From assembly GCF_000183545.2 (NCBI RefSeq), contig NZ_JH976535.1, positions 1,169,890 to 1,233,889 of the forward strand: DNA of 64,000 nt. Reading direction: 5' to 3'. Both the position numbers and the translations under genes were made by a program. The notes under the pieces are model-generated. The model saw nothing but the letters and a program-made list of their open reading frames with translations. It ran no database searches and was not told the DNA's origin. This DNA is from Thermaerobacter subterraneus DSM 13965 (lineage in GTDB: Bacteria > Bacillota > Sulfobacillia > Thermaerobacterales > Thermaerobacteraceae). Of this stretch, positions 27,021 through 35,736 are shown in pieces. Each line of letters begins with the position of its first letter. Position 1 is the stretch's first letter.

Positions 27021-27818
27021 ATGAACCAGCCCATCGTGCCTGTGGATCTCCGTCACGTCGAGCTCATCGATCTGTCCCATCCCTGGGGCGTGAACACCCC
27101 GGCTTTCGCCGGGTACGACGGCCCGGTGGTCAAGTGGATCAAGCGCCCCGCCTTCGACCGGGTGGGTGGGCAGAAGATCGAGACCACCTTGCACGTGGGG
27201 ACCCACCTGGATGCGCCCATCCACTTCATCACAGGGGGCAAGGACATCGCCAGCCTTCCCCTGGACCGCCTTTTCGGCCCGGGGGTGGTGGTCGACATCA
27301 GCGACGAGGTAGGCGACTACGACATTTACACTCCCGAGCACATCACCCGCAAGGTGGAGGTCCGCAAGGGCGACATCCTGATCATCCACACCGGTTACCA
27401 CCACTACTACAACCACGGCGACCGGCCCGACGAGGAGCGGTACTTCTGCAAGCACCCCGGCCCGACCCGGGAGTTTGCCGAGTGGGCCCTGTCCATGGAG
27501 CTGCGCTGGATCGGCATCGACGCCGGTTCCGCCGACCACCCGATGAACACCGTGATCCGCAAGCTGCGCCCCGACCTGGCCCGGGAGGCGGAGCGGAAAC
27601 TGGGCCGGCCGCTGGACGAGATCTTCCCCGACCACGAGTTCCAGCTGATGCACAACTTCCTGTTCCCCCACGACCTGGTCCACGTGGAGAACGTGGGCGG
27701 GGACATCGACCGGGTGCTGAACCAGCGGGTCTGGATCGGCTGTTTCCCCTGGAAGTTCGAGGGCGGGGAGGCGGCCTTCTGCCGGGTGGTGGCCTTCGTC
27801 CAGAAGCAAGGGGCGTAG
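27021..27818 (+). CDS. Cyclase-family metal-dependent hydrolase (kynurenine formamidase / isatin hydrolase fold)
   Basis: A 265-residue member of the cyclase family (PF04199-type). The metal-binding motif HVGTHLDAPIH is at residues 58-68, preceded by LIDLSHPWGVNTPAF and followed by IGIDAGSADHPMNT and LMHNFLFPHDLVHVENVGG. Family members hydrolyse cyclic or N-acyl amides (N-formylkynurenine, isatin). The ATG at 27021 has AAAGGAGG upstream. Lying between allH and carbamate kinase, it probably opens or trims a ureide ring that feeds oxalurate or carbamate formation; the exact substrate is unknown. The sequence is free of the low-complexity inserts seen in its neighbours. Confidence 0.82.
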   Translation: MNQPIVPVDLRHVELIDLSHPWGVNTPAFAGYDGPVVKWIKRPAFDRVGGQKIETTLHVGTHLDAPIHFITGGKDIASLPLDRLFGPGVVVDISDEVGDYDIYTPEHITRKVEVRKGDILIIHTGYHHYYNHGDRPDEERYFCKHPGPTREFAEWALSMELRWIGIDAGSADHPMNTVIRKLRPDLAREAERKLGRPLDEIFPDHEFQLMHNFLFPHDLVHVENVGGDIDRVLNQRVWIGCFPWKFEGGEAAFCRVVAFVQKQGA

Positions 27819-27867
27819 GACCCGGCGGCCTCCGGCCGGCGGGCGGGGCGACGGAGGGGCAGGGCCG

Positions 27868-28953
27868 ATGAAGGGGCTTGGCGGGAGAAGGGGCGTGGCA
27901 GGTGTGAAGGGCAGGCAGGCCGCGGAAGCCGGACCCGTCTCCGGTACGGACGAGGGCAGGGAATCGCGGCAGCCGGGGGCTGACGGGGGGACCGGATGCG
28001 GGGCCGGTGGGCCCCTCTGGGTGGTGGCCCTGGGCGGCAACGCCATCCTGCGGCATGGACAGCGGGGCACCTACGAAGAACAGGCAGCCAACCTGGCGGC
28101 CACCGCCGGGCAGCTGGCCACGCTGATCGCCCGGGGGGACCGCCTGGTCATCACCCATGGCAACGGCCCCCAGGTAGGCAACCTGCTGATCCAGCAGGAA
28201 GAGGCCGCGTCCCGCGTCCCGCCCCTGCCCCTGCATGCCTGTGGCGCCATGACCCAGGGACTGCTGGGGTTCATGCTCCAGCAAGCGCTGGAGCGGGCCC
28301 TGGCGCGGCGGGGCATCCGGCGGCCCACGGCGGTGCTGGTGACCCGGGCCCTGGTGCATCGGGACGACCCGGCCTTTGCCCGTCCGGACAAGCCCATCGG
28401 TCCCTTCTACCCCGAGGACGTGGCGCGGGCCCTGGCCCGCGAGCGGGGCTGGGTGGTGGCGGAAGACGCCGGCCGGGGCTGGCGGCGCCGCGTGCCGTCG
28501 CCTGATCCCGTGGCCGTGGCCGAGGTGGCGGTGGTGGCCCAGCTGGTGGCGGCCGGTGTCACCGTGGTGGCCGCCGGCGGTGGCGGGGTGCCCGTGGCGG
28601 GCGACGAGCCGGTGGACGCCGTGGTCGACAAGGACCTGGCCGCGGCGCGGCTGGCGGTGGCGCTGGATGCGACGGGCCTGTTCGTCCTGACGGACGTGGA
28701 GCACGTCGCCCTTGATTGGGGCACCCCCCGGGCCCGGCCGCTCCAGCGGGTCACCGCTTCCGAGCTGGCTGCCTTCCGCGACGCAGGCCACTTTGCGGCG
28801 GGTAGCATGGGGCCCAAGGTGGAGGCGGTGCTCCGCTTCGTCGAGGCCACGGGCCGCCGGGCGGCCATCGGCCCGTTGGAGCGGGCGATGGACGTGGTGG
28901 ACGGGCGGGCCGGCACCCAGGTGGTGCCGGCCACGGCGGCCACCGTGGCCTGA
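27868..28953 (+). CDS. allK: Carbamate kinase
   Basis: A 361-residue carbamate kinase, which makes ATP, ammonia and CO2 from carbamoyl phosphate and ADP. Seen are the N-terminal VVALGGNAIL, THGNGPQVGNLL, the substrate loop DKPIGPFYPEDVA, AAGGGGVPV, DAVVDKDLAAARLA and TDVEHVALDWGTP. The first ~50 residues are a Gly/Arg-rich extension beyond the usual start; the ATG at 27868 follows GGAGGGGCAGG. Next to AllF, AllG and AllH, it most likely uses carbamoyl phosphate from oxalurate, as YbcF/AllK does in E. coli; arcC is the alternative name if arginine is the source, but no arginine deiminase gene is in view. Confidence 0.88.
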   Translation: MKGLGGRRGVAGVKGRQAAEAGPVSGTDEGRESRQPGADGGTGCGAGGPLWVVALGGNAILRHGQRGTYEEQAANLAATAGQLATLIARGDRLVITHGNGPQVGNLLIQQEEAASRVPPLPLHACGAMTQGLLGFMLQQALERALARRGIRRPTAVLVTRALVHRDDPAFARPDKPIGPFYPEDVARALARERGWVVAEDAGRGWRRRVPSPDPVAVAEVAVVAQLVAAGVTVVAAGGGGVPVAGDEPVDAVVDKDLAAARLAVALDATGLFVLTDVEHVALDWGTPRARPLQRVTASELAAFRDAGHFAAGSMGPKVEAVLRFVEATGRRAAIGPLERAMDVVDGRAGTQVVPATAATVA

Positions 28954-29043
28954 GGCGCGGGGCCGGTGGCGCGACGGCCGCCCGTCCCTGCAGGCGAAAG
29001 CTCACGGCGGTGGCAGGGCGGTGCTTTGGGGTAGGGCGGGGGC

Positions 29044-30087
29044 TTACCCGGCCGTCCGGCCGAGAGCCTCCTCGGCAAAGTGGCAGGCCACCCAGTGGCC
29101 GGGCCGGACGGCCCGCCAGGCCGGTTCTTCCAGCCGGCAACGCTCCCGGGCCAGCGGGCAGCGCGTGTGGAAGCGGCAGCCGCTGGGGGGCCTGGCCGGG
29201 CTGGGGACGTCGCCCTGCAGGACGATCCGCTCCCGCCGCCGCTCGGGATCGGGCTCGGGGATGGCCGACAGCAGGGCCTGGGTGTAGGGATGGGCCGGCC
29301 AGGCATACAGCTCGTCGGCGCCGGCCAGTTCCACCAGGCGCCCCAGGTACATCACGCCCACCCGGTCGCTGACGTGGCGCACCACGTTGAGGTCGTGGGC
29401 GATGAACAGATAGGTCAGCCCCAGCTCCCGCTGCAGTTCCATGAGCAGGTTGAGGATCTGGGACTGGATCGACACGTCCAGGGCGCTGACGGGCTCGTCG
29501 CACACGACCAGGCGCGGGTTGAGGGCCAGGGCCCGGGCGATGCCCAGCCGCTGGCGCTGGCCGCCCGAGAACTCGTGGGGCAGCCTGCGGGCGTCCTGCG
29601 GCGACAGGCCTACCCGTTCCAGGAGCTCGGCCACCCGCCGCTGGCGCTCGGCCCGGGGCACCCCGTGGACCACCAGGGGCTCGGCCACGATCTGCCCCGC
29701 CGTCATCCGCGGGTCCAGGGAGCCGAAGGGGTCCTGGAAGATGATCTGCATCTCCCGGCGCAAGCGGCGCAGGGACGCCGGTGGCACGCGGGTCAGGTCC
29801 TGGCCGCGGTAGACGATCTGCCCGGCCGTCGGTTCCTGCAGCCGCAGGATGGTCCGGCCCAGAGTGGTCTTGCCGCAACCGCTCTCGCCGACCAGTCCCA
29901 GGGTCTCCCCCTGGCGGAGGGTGAAGGAGACGCCGTCCACCGCCCGGATGAAGCCCTCGACCCGTCCGAAGAGCCCCCGCCGGATCGGATAGTACTTTTT
30001 CAGGTCGCGCACCTCGAGGAGCGGTTCGCCGCCGGCTAAGCCTTGCAAGCGTTGTTCCTGGGGCGCGCTGGCCAGCGCTGCGTTCAC
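29044..30087 (-). CDS. Peptide-type ABC transporter ATP-binding protein (OppF/DppF)
   Basis: A 347-residue ABC ATPase of the oligopeptide/nickel class. Walker A is GESGCGKTT, the signature is [15 protein letters not shown], Walker B is [12 protein letters not shown], and the family-specific C-terminal segment [15 protein letters not shown] is present. The GTG start at 30087 overlaps the oppD stop (GTGA) with GGGAGGTGACG upstream. With OppD it powers a permease made by the OppB and OppC proteins upstream. It is the last gene of the minus-strand operon, ending 90 bp from carbamate kinase on the other strand. Confidence 0.9.
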   Translation of the reverse strand: MNAALASAPQEQRLQGLAGGEPLLEVRDLKKYYPIRRGLFGRVEGFIRAVDGVSFTLRQGETLGLVGESGCGKTTLGRTILRLQEPTAGQIVYRGQDLTRVPPASLRRLRREMQIIFQDPFGSLDPRMTAGQIVAEPLVVHGVPRAERQRRVAELLERVGLSPQDARRLPHEFSGGQRQRLGIARALALNPRLVVCDEPVSALDVSIQSQILNLLMELQRELGLTYLFIAHDLNVVRHVSDRVGVMYLGRLVELAGADELYAWPAHPYTQALLSAIPEPDPERRRERIVLQGDVPSPARPPSGCRFHTRCPLARERCRLEEPAWRAVRPGHWVACHFAEEALGRTAG

Positions 30088-31223
30088 CGGGCCGTCACCT
30101 CCCGAGCCTCTTCGACATGAACCCAGCACCGCGCGCCGTGGCCGTCCCCCAGCTCCACCCAGGGCGCCGGTTGCTCCCGGCACACGCCGCGGGCTTCAGG
30201 GCAGCGCGGTGCGAAGGGGCAGCCCGGAGGCCTCCGGGACGGGTGGGGCACCACCCCTTCGATGGCCGGCAGGGGGGCCTTCCGCGGCGTATCCCGGCGG
30301 GGGATGGAGCGGAAAAGACCGGCGGTGTAGGGGTGCCCCGGGCGGCGGAAGATGGCCTGCACGGGACCTTGCTCGACCACCTCGCCGGCGTACATCACCA
30401 CCACCCGATCGGCCATCTCGGCCACCACGCCCAGGTCGTGGGTGATGAACAGGATGCTGGTCCCCAGCCGGGCCTGCAGGTCCCGGAGCAGGTCCAGGAT
30501 CTGGGCCTGGATGGTCACATCCAGGGCCGTGGTGGGTTCGTCGGCGATGATGAGCTGCGGCCGGCACGCGATGGCCATGGCGATCATCACCCGCTGCCGC
30601 AGCCCGCCCGAGAGCTCGTGGGGGAACTGGTCCAGGCGCCGCTCGGGATCGGTGATCCCCACCTGGCGAAACGCTTCCAGCGCCAGCTCCCGGGCTTCCT
30701 TCCGGCTGCAGCGCCGGTGGGTGCGGATGGCCTCCGCCACCTGCTCCCCGCAGGTGTACACGGGGTTGAGGCTGGTCATGGGTTCCTGGAAGATCATGGC
30801 GATGCGATTGCCCCGGATCTGGCGCATGGCCCGCTCGGAAGCCCGGGCCAGGTCCTGGCCCTCGAAGAGGATCCGGCCGCGCCGGATCTGCGCCTGCGGC
30901 TCGGGCAGGAGCCGCATGATGGACAGGGCCATCACGCTCTTGCCGCACCCGCTCTCACCCACCAGGGCCACCGTTTCCCCGGGGTTGACATCGAAGGTCA
31001 CGCCACGCACCGCATCAAAGGGCCCGTCCTCGGTCCGGAAGCGGACCCAGAGATCGTCCACCGCCAGCACCGGGGCGGTGGAACCGGCCCGCCGTTCCGC
31101 CGCCATCTCCCGGCCGGCCTCCCCCCGGCGCCCGGCCTCGCCTCCGGAGGCCGGTGTGTCCCGGCCCGGCCGGTCCGGTGGCGCCCCGCCCGGCGGCGGG
31201 GTGTGAGCCGCCTGCATCCTCAT
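30084..31223 (-). CDS. Peptide-type ABC transporter ATP-binding protein (OppD/DppD)
   Basis: A 379-residue ABC ATPase. Walker A is [12 protein letters not shown], the Q-loop region is [13 protein letters not shown], the signature is [15 protein letters not shown], Walker B is [12 protein letters not shown], and the C-terminal [15 protein letters not shown] motif (Cys typical of DppD/OppD proteins) is present. About 50 N-terminal residues are Gly/Arg/Pro-rich. The ATG at 31223 lies seven bases after GGGAGGAGGTG, so the extension is likely translated; an ATG at 31106 would give the usual length. It follows the gamma-glutamyltranspeptidase gene by 35 bp. Confidence 0.9.
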   Translation of the reverse strand: MRMQAAHTPPPGGAPPDRPGRDTPASGGEAGRRGEAGREMAAERRAGSTAPVLAVDDLWVRFRTEDGPFDAVRGVTFDVNPGETVALVGESGCGKSVMALSIMRLLPEPQAQIRRGRILFEGQDLARASERAMRQIRGNRIAMIFQEPMTSLNPVYTCGEQVAEAIRTHRRCSRKEARELALEAFRQVGITDPERRLDQFPHELSGGLRQRVMIAMAIACRPQLIIADEPTTALDVTIQAQILDLLRDLQARLGTSILFITHDLGVVAEMADRVVVMYAGEVVEQGPVQAIFRRPGHPYTAGLFRSIPRRDTPRKAPLPAIEGVVPHPSRRPPGCPFAPRCPEARGVCREQPAPWVELGDGHGARCWVHVEEAREVTAR

Positions 31224-31258
31224 GCCGCCGCACCTCCTCCCGGTGCAGGTTCGTTCCG

Positions 31259-32989
31259 TCAGAAGCCCAGCGCCACGCCGCCGTCCCGCGGGTCCGCCGC
31301 GCCCTCGTAGACGCCGCCCTCCAGCACCCGGATCAGCATGGCCGAGCCGCCGGCCGCCCAGGGGCCGATCCCGCGCAGGACGTGGCCGCGCTGCAGCAGC
31401 TCCGCCGCCGTCTCGGCCGGGAAGCGGGACTCCAGGCGCAGCTCAAGGGGCGCCTTGAGGTTGATGGGATCGGTCCCGGGGAAGCTGGTCCAGCGGGGTG
31501 CCGCCACCGCCTGGTAGGCGTTGAGCCCGAAGTCCAGCACGTTGACCAGCACCTGGAGGTTCCACTGGGGCTGGCCGTCCCCGCCGGGGGTGTTGCCCAC
31601 CAGGACCAGCTCGCCGTCGCCCGAAGGCCGCCCTGCATCGTGCCGGGAGCTGCCGGCACCCTGCTCCGGGGCGGCGGGCTGCGGGTGACCGCCCTCCGGG
31701 CCTTCCGGATCGTGGGATTGCGGCCGGGTCACCAGGTAGGTGTTCAGGGTGTGCATGGTCCGCTTGCCGGGTGCGAGGCCGTTGGGGTGCTCCTCGCTGA
31801 GGACGAAGCCGCGCCCGGCCCGGTTGTTCATCAGAAAGCCGGTGCCCGGCACCATCACGCCCGCACCCCAGAGGGCGGAGATGCTGTGGATGAAGGAAAC
31901 GGCGTTCCCCTCCCCGTCGACGGCGACGAAGGACGTGGTGTCCCCGTCCAGGTCGCCCCCCGAGGGGGCGTTGTTGGCCCGCCGGAGGTCGAGATCCTGG
32001 CGGCGCCGGGCTGCGTAGGCCTTGCTGATCAGCTTCTCCACCGGCGCCTTCACGAAGCGGGGGTCGCCCAGGTAGGCGTTGCGGTCCGCAAAGGCCAGCT
32101 TCTTGATCTCGACCAGCAGGTGCACCACGTCGGGATCGGTGGGCGACCCGCCGGACAGGTCGAAGCCTTCCGCCAGGTTCAGCATTTCCAGGAGGATCAG
32201 GCCCTGGGACGGCGGTGCCGTTTCGAAGACCCGGTATCCCCGGTAGGTGGTGACCAGGGGCCGGTAGACCTCCACCTCGAAGGCCGCCATGTCCTCCGCG
32301 GTCAGCAGGCCGCCGGCGGCGCGGGACGCTTCGCCGATGCGGCGGGCCAGGGTTCCCTTGTAGAAGCCCTCGGCCCCTTCGGCCAGCACCTGCTCGAAGC
32401 TGCGGGCCAGGTCGGGGTTCTTCAGGATGGTACCCGGCCGGGGGCGGGAACCGGCGGCGAGGAACACGGCGGCTGCGGCGGGATCCTGCGCCAGCTTGTC
32501 CGCCCCGGCGGCGATGTTGGCTGCCAGCCGGGCGTCGATGGGGAATCCTTCCCGGGCGTAGCGGATGGCGGGCGCCCAGACCTCTTCCAGGGGCAGCGAG
32601 CCGTACCGGGCGTGCATCTCCAGGTAGACGCCCACCGCACCGGGAACGGCCACCGACCACCAGCCTTCGAAGGGCATCTCGGTGTAGCCGGCGGCCCGGT
32701 ACCGTTCCACGCTGGCGGCCAATGGAGCGGGGCCGCTCCCGTTGAAGGCCGTCACGGTGCGGGTGCGCGCGTCGTACACCAGGGCGAAGGCGTCACCGCC
32801 CAGCCCGCACATCTCGGGCATGGTCACGCTGGTGACGGCGGCCATGGCCAGGGCGGCGTCCACGGCATTGCCGCCCCGCAGCAGCATCTCCAGCCCGGCG
32901 GCGGTGGCCAGGGGCTGGCCGGACGCCACCATGCCGCGGGTCGCCCACACGGGCCGGCCGGGATCCGATGTGAGGGCGGGATCGATCAC
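31259..32989 (-). CDS. Gamma-glutamyltranspeptidase-family Ntn hydrolase, no signal peptide (possible oxamate amidohydrolase)
   Basis: A 576-residue GGT-family enzyme that should self-cleave before the Thr in GDTTSFVAVD (near residue 345), the nucleophile of the small subunit. Other family motifs are VASGQPLATAAGLEMLLRGG, GLGGDAFALVYD, FETAPPSQGLILLEML, GNTPGGDGQPQWNLQV and a C-terminal Gly-rich loop. There is no N-terminal secretion signal, so it acts in the cytoplasm, unlike exported glutathione-degrading GGT. HpxW, the oxamate amidohydrolase of Klebsiella purine catabolism, is a GGT-family protein of this kind. Next to allFGHK, oxamate hydrolysis is an attractive role; cleavage of gamma-glutamyl peptides imported by the surrounding ABC transporter is the alternative. 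The GTG at 32989 follows GAGGTGAGC. Confidence 0.85.
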   Translation of the reverse strand: MIDPALTSDPGRPVWATRGMVASGQPLATAAGLEMLLRGGNAVDAALAMAAVTSVTMPEMCGLGGDAFALVYDARTRTVTAFNGSGPAPLAASVERYRAAGYTEMPFEGWWSVAVPGAVGVYLEMHARYGSLPLEEVWAPAIRYAREGFPIDARLAANIAAGADKLAQDPAAAAVFLAAGSRPRPGTILKNPDLARSFEQVLAEGAEGFYKGTLARRIGEASRAAGGLLTAEDMAAFEVEVYRPLVTTYRGYRVFETAPPSQGLILLEMLNLAEGFDLSGGSPTDPDVVHLLVEIKKLAFADRNAYLGDPRFVKAPVEKLISKAYAARRRQDLDLRRANNAPSGGDLDGDTTSFVAVDGEGNAVSFIHSISALWGAGVMVPGTGFLMNNRAGRGFVLSEEHPNGLAPGKRTMHTLNTYLVTRPQSHDPEGPEGGHPQPAAPEQGAGSSRHDAGRPSGDGELVLVGNTPGGDGQPQWNLQVLVNVLDFGLNAYQAVAAPRWTSFPGTDPINLKAPLELRLESRFPAETAAELLQRGHVLRGIGPWAAGGSAMLIRVLEGGVYEGAADPRDGGVALGF

Positions 32990-33047
32990 GGGAGCTCACC
33001 TCACCGAGCCTGTTTTTTTGTGGAAGGCTTTTGCGGCGCAGGCGCCG

Positions 33048-33575
33048 CTAGATCCGGAACACGGCCCCGGCGACCAGGGCCAGGGCCACCACCAGGGCCG
33101 GGTTGACGCCGGCGAAGAGCAGCACGGTGCTGGCGACGCCGACCACCCATGTGGCCACACCCGGGAAGGAGCGGGTGCCCAGGTCCCATGCCACCTGCAA
33201 CATCAGGGCCACCGCCACCGGCTTGACCGCATTGAGGGCTCCCGCCACGGCGGGAGAGTGGCGGTAGGCCTGGAAGACGCCGACCAGGGCGATCATGGCG
33301 ATGGCCGTAGGGGCCACTGCCGCCGTGACGGCCACGAGAAGCCCCAGCAGCCCGGCGACCTTGAAACCGATGAAGGCGGCCAGCTTGGTGGCGATGGGGC
33401 CCGGCAGGGCGTTGCCCAGGGCCAGGGTCTCGGCGAAGCCCGCTTCATCCAGCCAGTGGTAGCGATCGACCACCTGCTCCTTGATGAACGGCACCACGCC
33501 CGGCCCGCCGCCGAATCCCAGAAGGCCGCTCTGCCCGAAGGCGACGGCCAGTTGCCATAATCGCTCCCACGACAC
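33048..33575 (-). CDS. chrA: Chromate transporter (ChrA), single-domain type
   Basis: A 175-residue membrane protein equal to one CHR domain: LLGFGGGPGVVPFIKEQVV, ALGNALPGPIATKLAAFIGF, then about six hydrophobic segments. Full-length ChrA has two such domains; short forms usually come as a pair of adjacent genes, but only one is present here. The GTG at 33575 follows AGGAGGAGGG; the ATG at 33596 would put that site inside the gene. It lies between oppC and the GGT gene on the same strand. It may export chromate or, as proposed for some members, take part in sulfate-like anion transport. Confidence 0.85.
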   Translation of the reverse strand: MSWERLWQLAVAFGQSGLLGFGGGPGVVPFIKEQVVDRYHWLDEAGFAETLALGNALPGPIATKLAAFIGFKVAGLLGLLVAVTAAVAPTAIAMIALVGVFQAYRHSPAVAGALNAVKPVAVALMLQVAWDLGTRSFPGVATWVVGVASTVLLFAGVNPALVVALALVAGAVFRI

Positions 33576-33705
33576 CGGGGTCCCTCCTCCTGCCATCCGT
33601 TGCGTGCGATCTTCCCGGCGCGGCCGGGCGGGCGTACCGCCCGGCGTGCCTCAAGGGCGCCGGCGCCTCAGGGGCGGGCCGCCCACAAGGTACGGGCACA
33701 CCGTC

Positions 33706-34632
33706 TCAGGACCGAAGGCGCGGATCCAGCAGGTCGCGCAGCCCGTCGCCCAGCAGGTTGAACGCCAGCACCGTGACGAAGATGGCCAGGCCGGGCCAGT
33801 ACGCCATCCACGGCGCCACGTGCAGGTATCCCTGGGCGGTCCTCAGGTCGTAGCCCCAGCTGGGATCGGGCGGCTGCGTACCCAGGCCGAGGTAGCTCAG
33901 GCTGGCCTCGCTGATCACGGCGGCGGCCAGGCTCAAGGTGGCCTGGACCAGCACCGGGCTCAGGATGTTCGGCAGGATGTGGCGCCCGATCTGCCACAGG
34001 TGGCCGGCGCCCACCGCCCTCCCCGCTTCCACGTATTCCAGTTCCCGCACGGCCAGCACCTGCCCGCGGACCAGCCGGATGAAGGTGGGCGAGAGGCTGA
34101 TGCCGATGGCGATCATGGCGTTGCCGAAGCTCGGACCCAGCACGGCGGCGATGGCCAGCGCCAGGACCAGGGACGGGAACGCCATCAAGGCATCCGTCAG
34201 GCGCATGATGCACCACTCGTCCCAGAAGCCGCGGAAGTAGCCCGCCACCACGCCGATGGGCAGGCCGATGGCCAGGGCCAGCCCGACGGAGATGAGCCCG
34301 GCCATTAGCGACACCCGGGCGCCGTAGATCAGCCTGGACAGAATGTCGCGGCCGAGCTCGTCGGTGCCCAGCGGGTGCCGGGCCGACGGCGGCTGGAGGA
34401 TGGCCCCGTAGTCGGGTTCAGCCGGGTCGTAAGGAGCCAGCAGCGGGGCCAGGACGGCCACCACCACCAGCAGGGCGACGACCACGGCCCCCAGGGCGGC
34501 CAGGCGATGGCGGACGAACCGGCGCAGCAGCCGCCGCCATCCGGCGGCCGGGCGGCCGGCGGGGGCCGCCGCTGCCGCCGGGGGGGCACCGCCGGGTTCC
34601 GGTACCGGCAGGGGCTCGGGGTGCAGGCTCAT
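33706..34632 (-). CDS. Peptide-type ABC transporter permease (OppC/DppC)
   Basis: A 308-residue inner-membrane permease. It has an N-terminal cytoplasmic stretch rich in Pro/Ala, TM1 (GAVVVALLVVVAVLAPLLAP), the family segment HPLGTDELGRDILSR, and the EAA-type coupling loop EAGRAVGAGHLWQIGRHILPN, then ASLSYLGLGTQPPDPSWG. The ATG at 34632 overlaps the oppB stop (TGATG). It forms the channel with OppB. The 130-bp gap before chrA holds no obvious gene. Confidence 0.9.
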   Translation of the reverse strand: MSLHPEPLPVPEPGGAPPAAAAAPAGRPAAGWRRLLRRFVRHRLAALGAVVVALLVVVAVLAPLLAPYDPAEPDYGAILQPPSARHPLGTDELGRDILSRLIYGARVSLMAGLISVGLALAIGLPIGVVAGYFRGFWDEWCIMRLTDALMAFPSLVLALAIAAVLGPSFGNAMIAIGISLSPTFIRLVRGQVLAVRELEYVEAGRAVGAGHLWQIGRHILPNILSPVLVQATLSLAAAVISEASLSYLGLGTQPPDPSWGYDLRTAQGYLHVAPWMAYWPGLAIFVTVLAFNLLGDGLRDLLDPRLRS

Positions 34633-35588
34633 CACCGGCTCCCTCCCGTGACCTTGATGCGCGGATCGAGCCATGCGTAGAGGATGTCGACCACCAGGTT
34701 GACCAGGACCACCAGCGTGGCGGCCACCAGGACGGCTCCCTTGAGGGTGATCAGGTCGCGGCTGTAGATGCTGTCGACGATCAGGCGGCCGAAGCCGGGG
34801 ATCACGAAGATCTGCTCGGTGATCACCAGCCCGCCCAGCAGCCCGGCCAGCTGCAGTCCGCTGACGGTGAGCACGGGGACCAGCGCGTTGCGGGCGGCAT
34901 GGCGGACGATCACGCCCCAACCGCCCAATCCCTTGGCCCGGGCGGTGCGGACGAAATCGAGCCGCAGCACCTCCAGCAGGCTTGAGCGCATCATGCGCAT
35001 GAGGACCGCCGACTCCCGCAGGCCGGTGACCACGATGGGAAGGATCATGGTCTTCAGGTTCTGCACCGGATCCACGGTGATGGGCACGTAACCGGACGCC
35101 GGCAGCCAGTTCATCCGCACGGCGAAGAAGATGATCAGCAGCAGCCCGAGCCAGAACTGGGGCATGGACAGGCCGGCCAGCGCCAGCACCGTGCCCGTGT
35201 GGTCCACCGCCGTACCCTGGCGGGTGGCGGCCAGGATCCCTGCCGGTATGGCGACCAGGGTGGCCACCAGCATGGCCCCCACGGCCAGCTCGACCGTGGC
35301 GGGAAGGCGCTGGGCGATCAGGGTGGTGACGGGCGTCCCGTCGACCAGGGACCGGCCCAGATCCCCGCGCAGGACCCCGGCCAGCCAGGTGAGGTACTGG
35401 ACGTGCAGGGGCCGGTCGAGGCCGTGGGCACGGTTGAAGGCTGCCACGGCTTCGGGCGAGGCTTCCGGACCCAGGATGGCCCGCCCCGGGTTGCCCGGCA
35501 CCACATGGATCAGGACGAAGACCAGCAAGGTGACCAGGATGAGTACGGGAAGGCTCAGCAGCAGCCGGCGAGCCACAAACTGAAGCAA
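34632..35588 (-). CDS. Peptide-type ABC transporter permease (OppB/DppB)
   Basis: A 318-residue permease with the N-terminal MLQFVARRLLLSLPVLILVT membrane start, HVVPGNPGRAILG, a periplasm-side domain, and the coupling loop RTARAKGLGGWGVIVRHAAR followed by GGLVITEQIFVIPGFGRL, all typical of DppB/OppB. The TTG start at 35588 sits 6 bases after GGGGAGGTGA. It is separated from the binding-protein gene by a gap containing two strong hairpins, and is coupled to oppC by a TGATG overlap. Confidence 0.9.
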   Translation of the reverse strand: MLQFVARRLLLSLPVLILVTLLVFVLIHVVPGNPGRAILGPEASPEAVAAFNRAHGLDRPLHVQYLTWLAGVLRGDLGRSLVDGTPVTTLIAQRLPATVELAVGAMLVATLVAIPAGILAATRQGTAVDHTGTVLALAGLSMPQFWLGLLLIIFFAVRMNWLPASGYVPITVDPVQNLKTMILPIVVTGLRESAVLMRMMRSSLLEVLRLDFVRTARAKGLGGWGVIVRHAARNALVPVLTVSGLQLAGLLGGLVITEQIFVIPGFGRLIVDSIYSRDLITLKGAVLVAATLVVLVNLVVDILYAWLDPRIKVTGGSR

Positions 35589-35603
35589 AGGTTCACCTCC
35601 CCT

Positions 35604-35638
35604 CGCCGGGGCGGGGCGAAGGTCGCCCCGCCCCGGCG
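35604..35638 (-). repeat. Intra-operon hairpin 1 between binding protein and permease genes
   Basis: A perfect 15-bp stem, CGCCGGGGCGGGGCG with a 5-base loop, lies just upstream of the oppB ribosome binding site. With the next hairpin it can hold back transcription or RNases so that the binding protein is made in excess. No T-run follows. Confidence 0.6.
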
Positions 35639-35657
35639 ACTCCGGGTGCTGGGAGTA

Positions 35658-35709
35658 CCGCCAGGGCCCGGGCAGCCGGGGCAGCCCAGCGGGACCCGGG
35701 CCCTGGCGG
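35658..35709 (-). repeat. Intra-operon hairpin 2 after the binding-protein gene
   Basis: A perfect 15-bp stem (CCGCCAGGGCCCGGG with its complement, 22-base loop) lies 28 bp after the binding-protein stop. It probably protects the 3' end of the upstream mRNA segment. Confidence 0.6.
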
Positions 35710-35736
35710 TTGGGACGGCGTCGGCGCCGGCCGGGG

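Noticed and set aside
33000-33050. Terminator for chrA formed by GCGGCG/CGCCGC
   Set aside because: The stem is followed by A-rich and not T-rich sequence on the transcript, and the GGT gene follows at once on the same strand.
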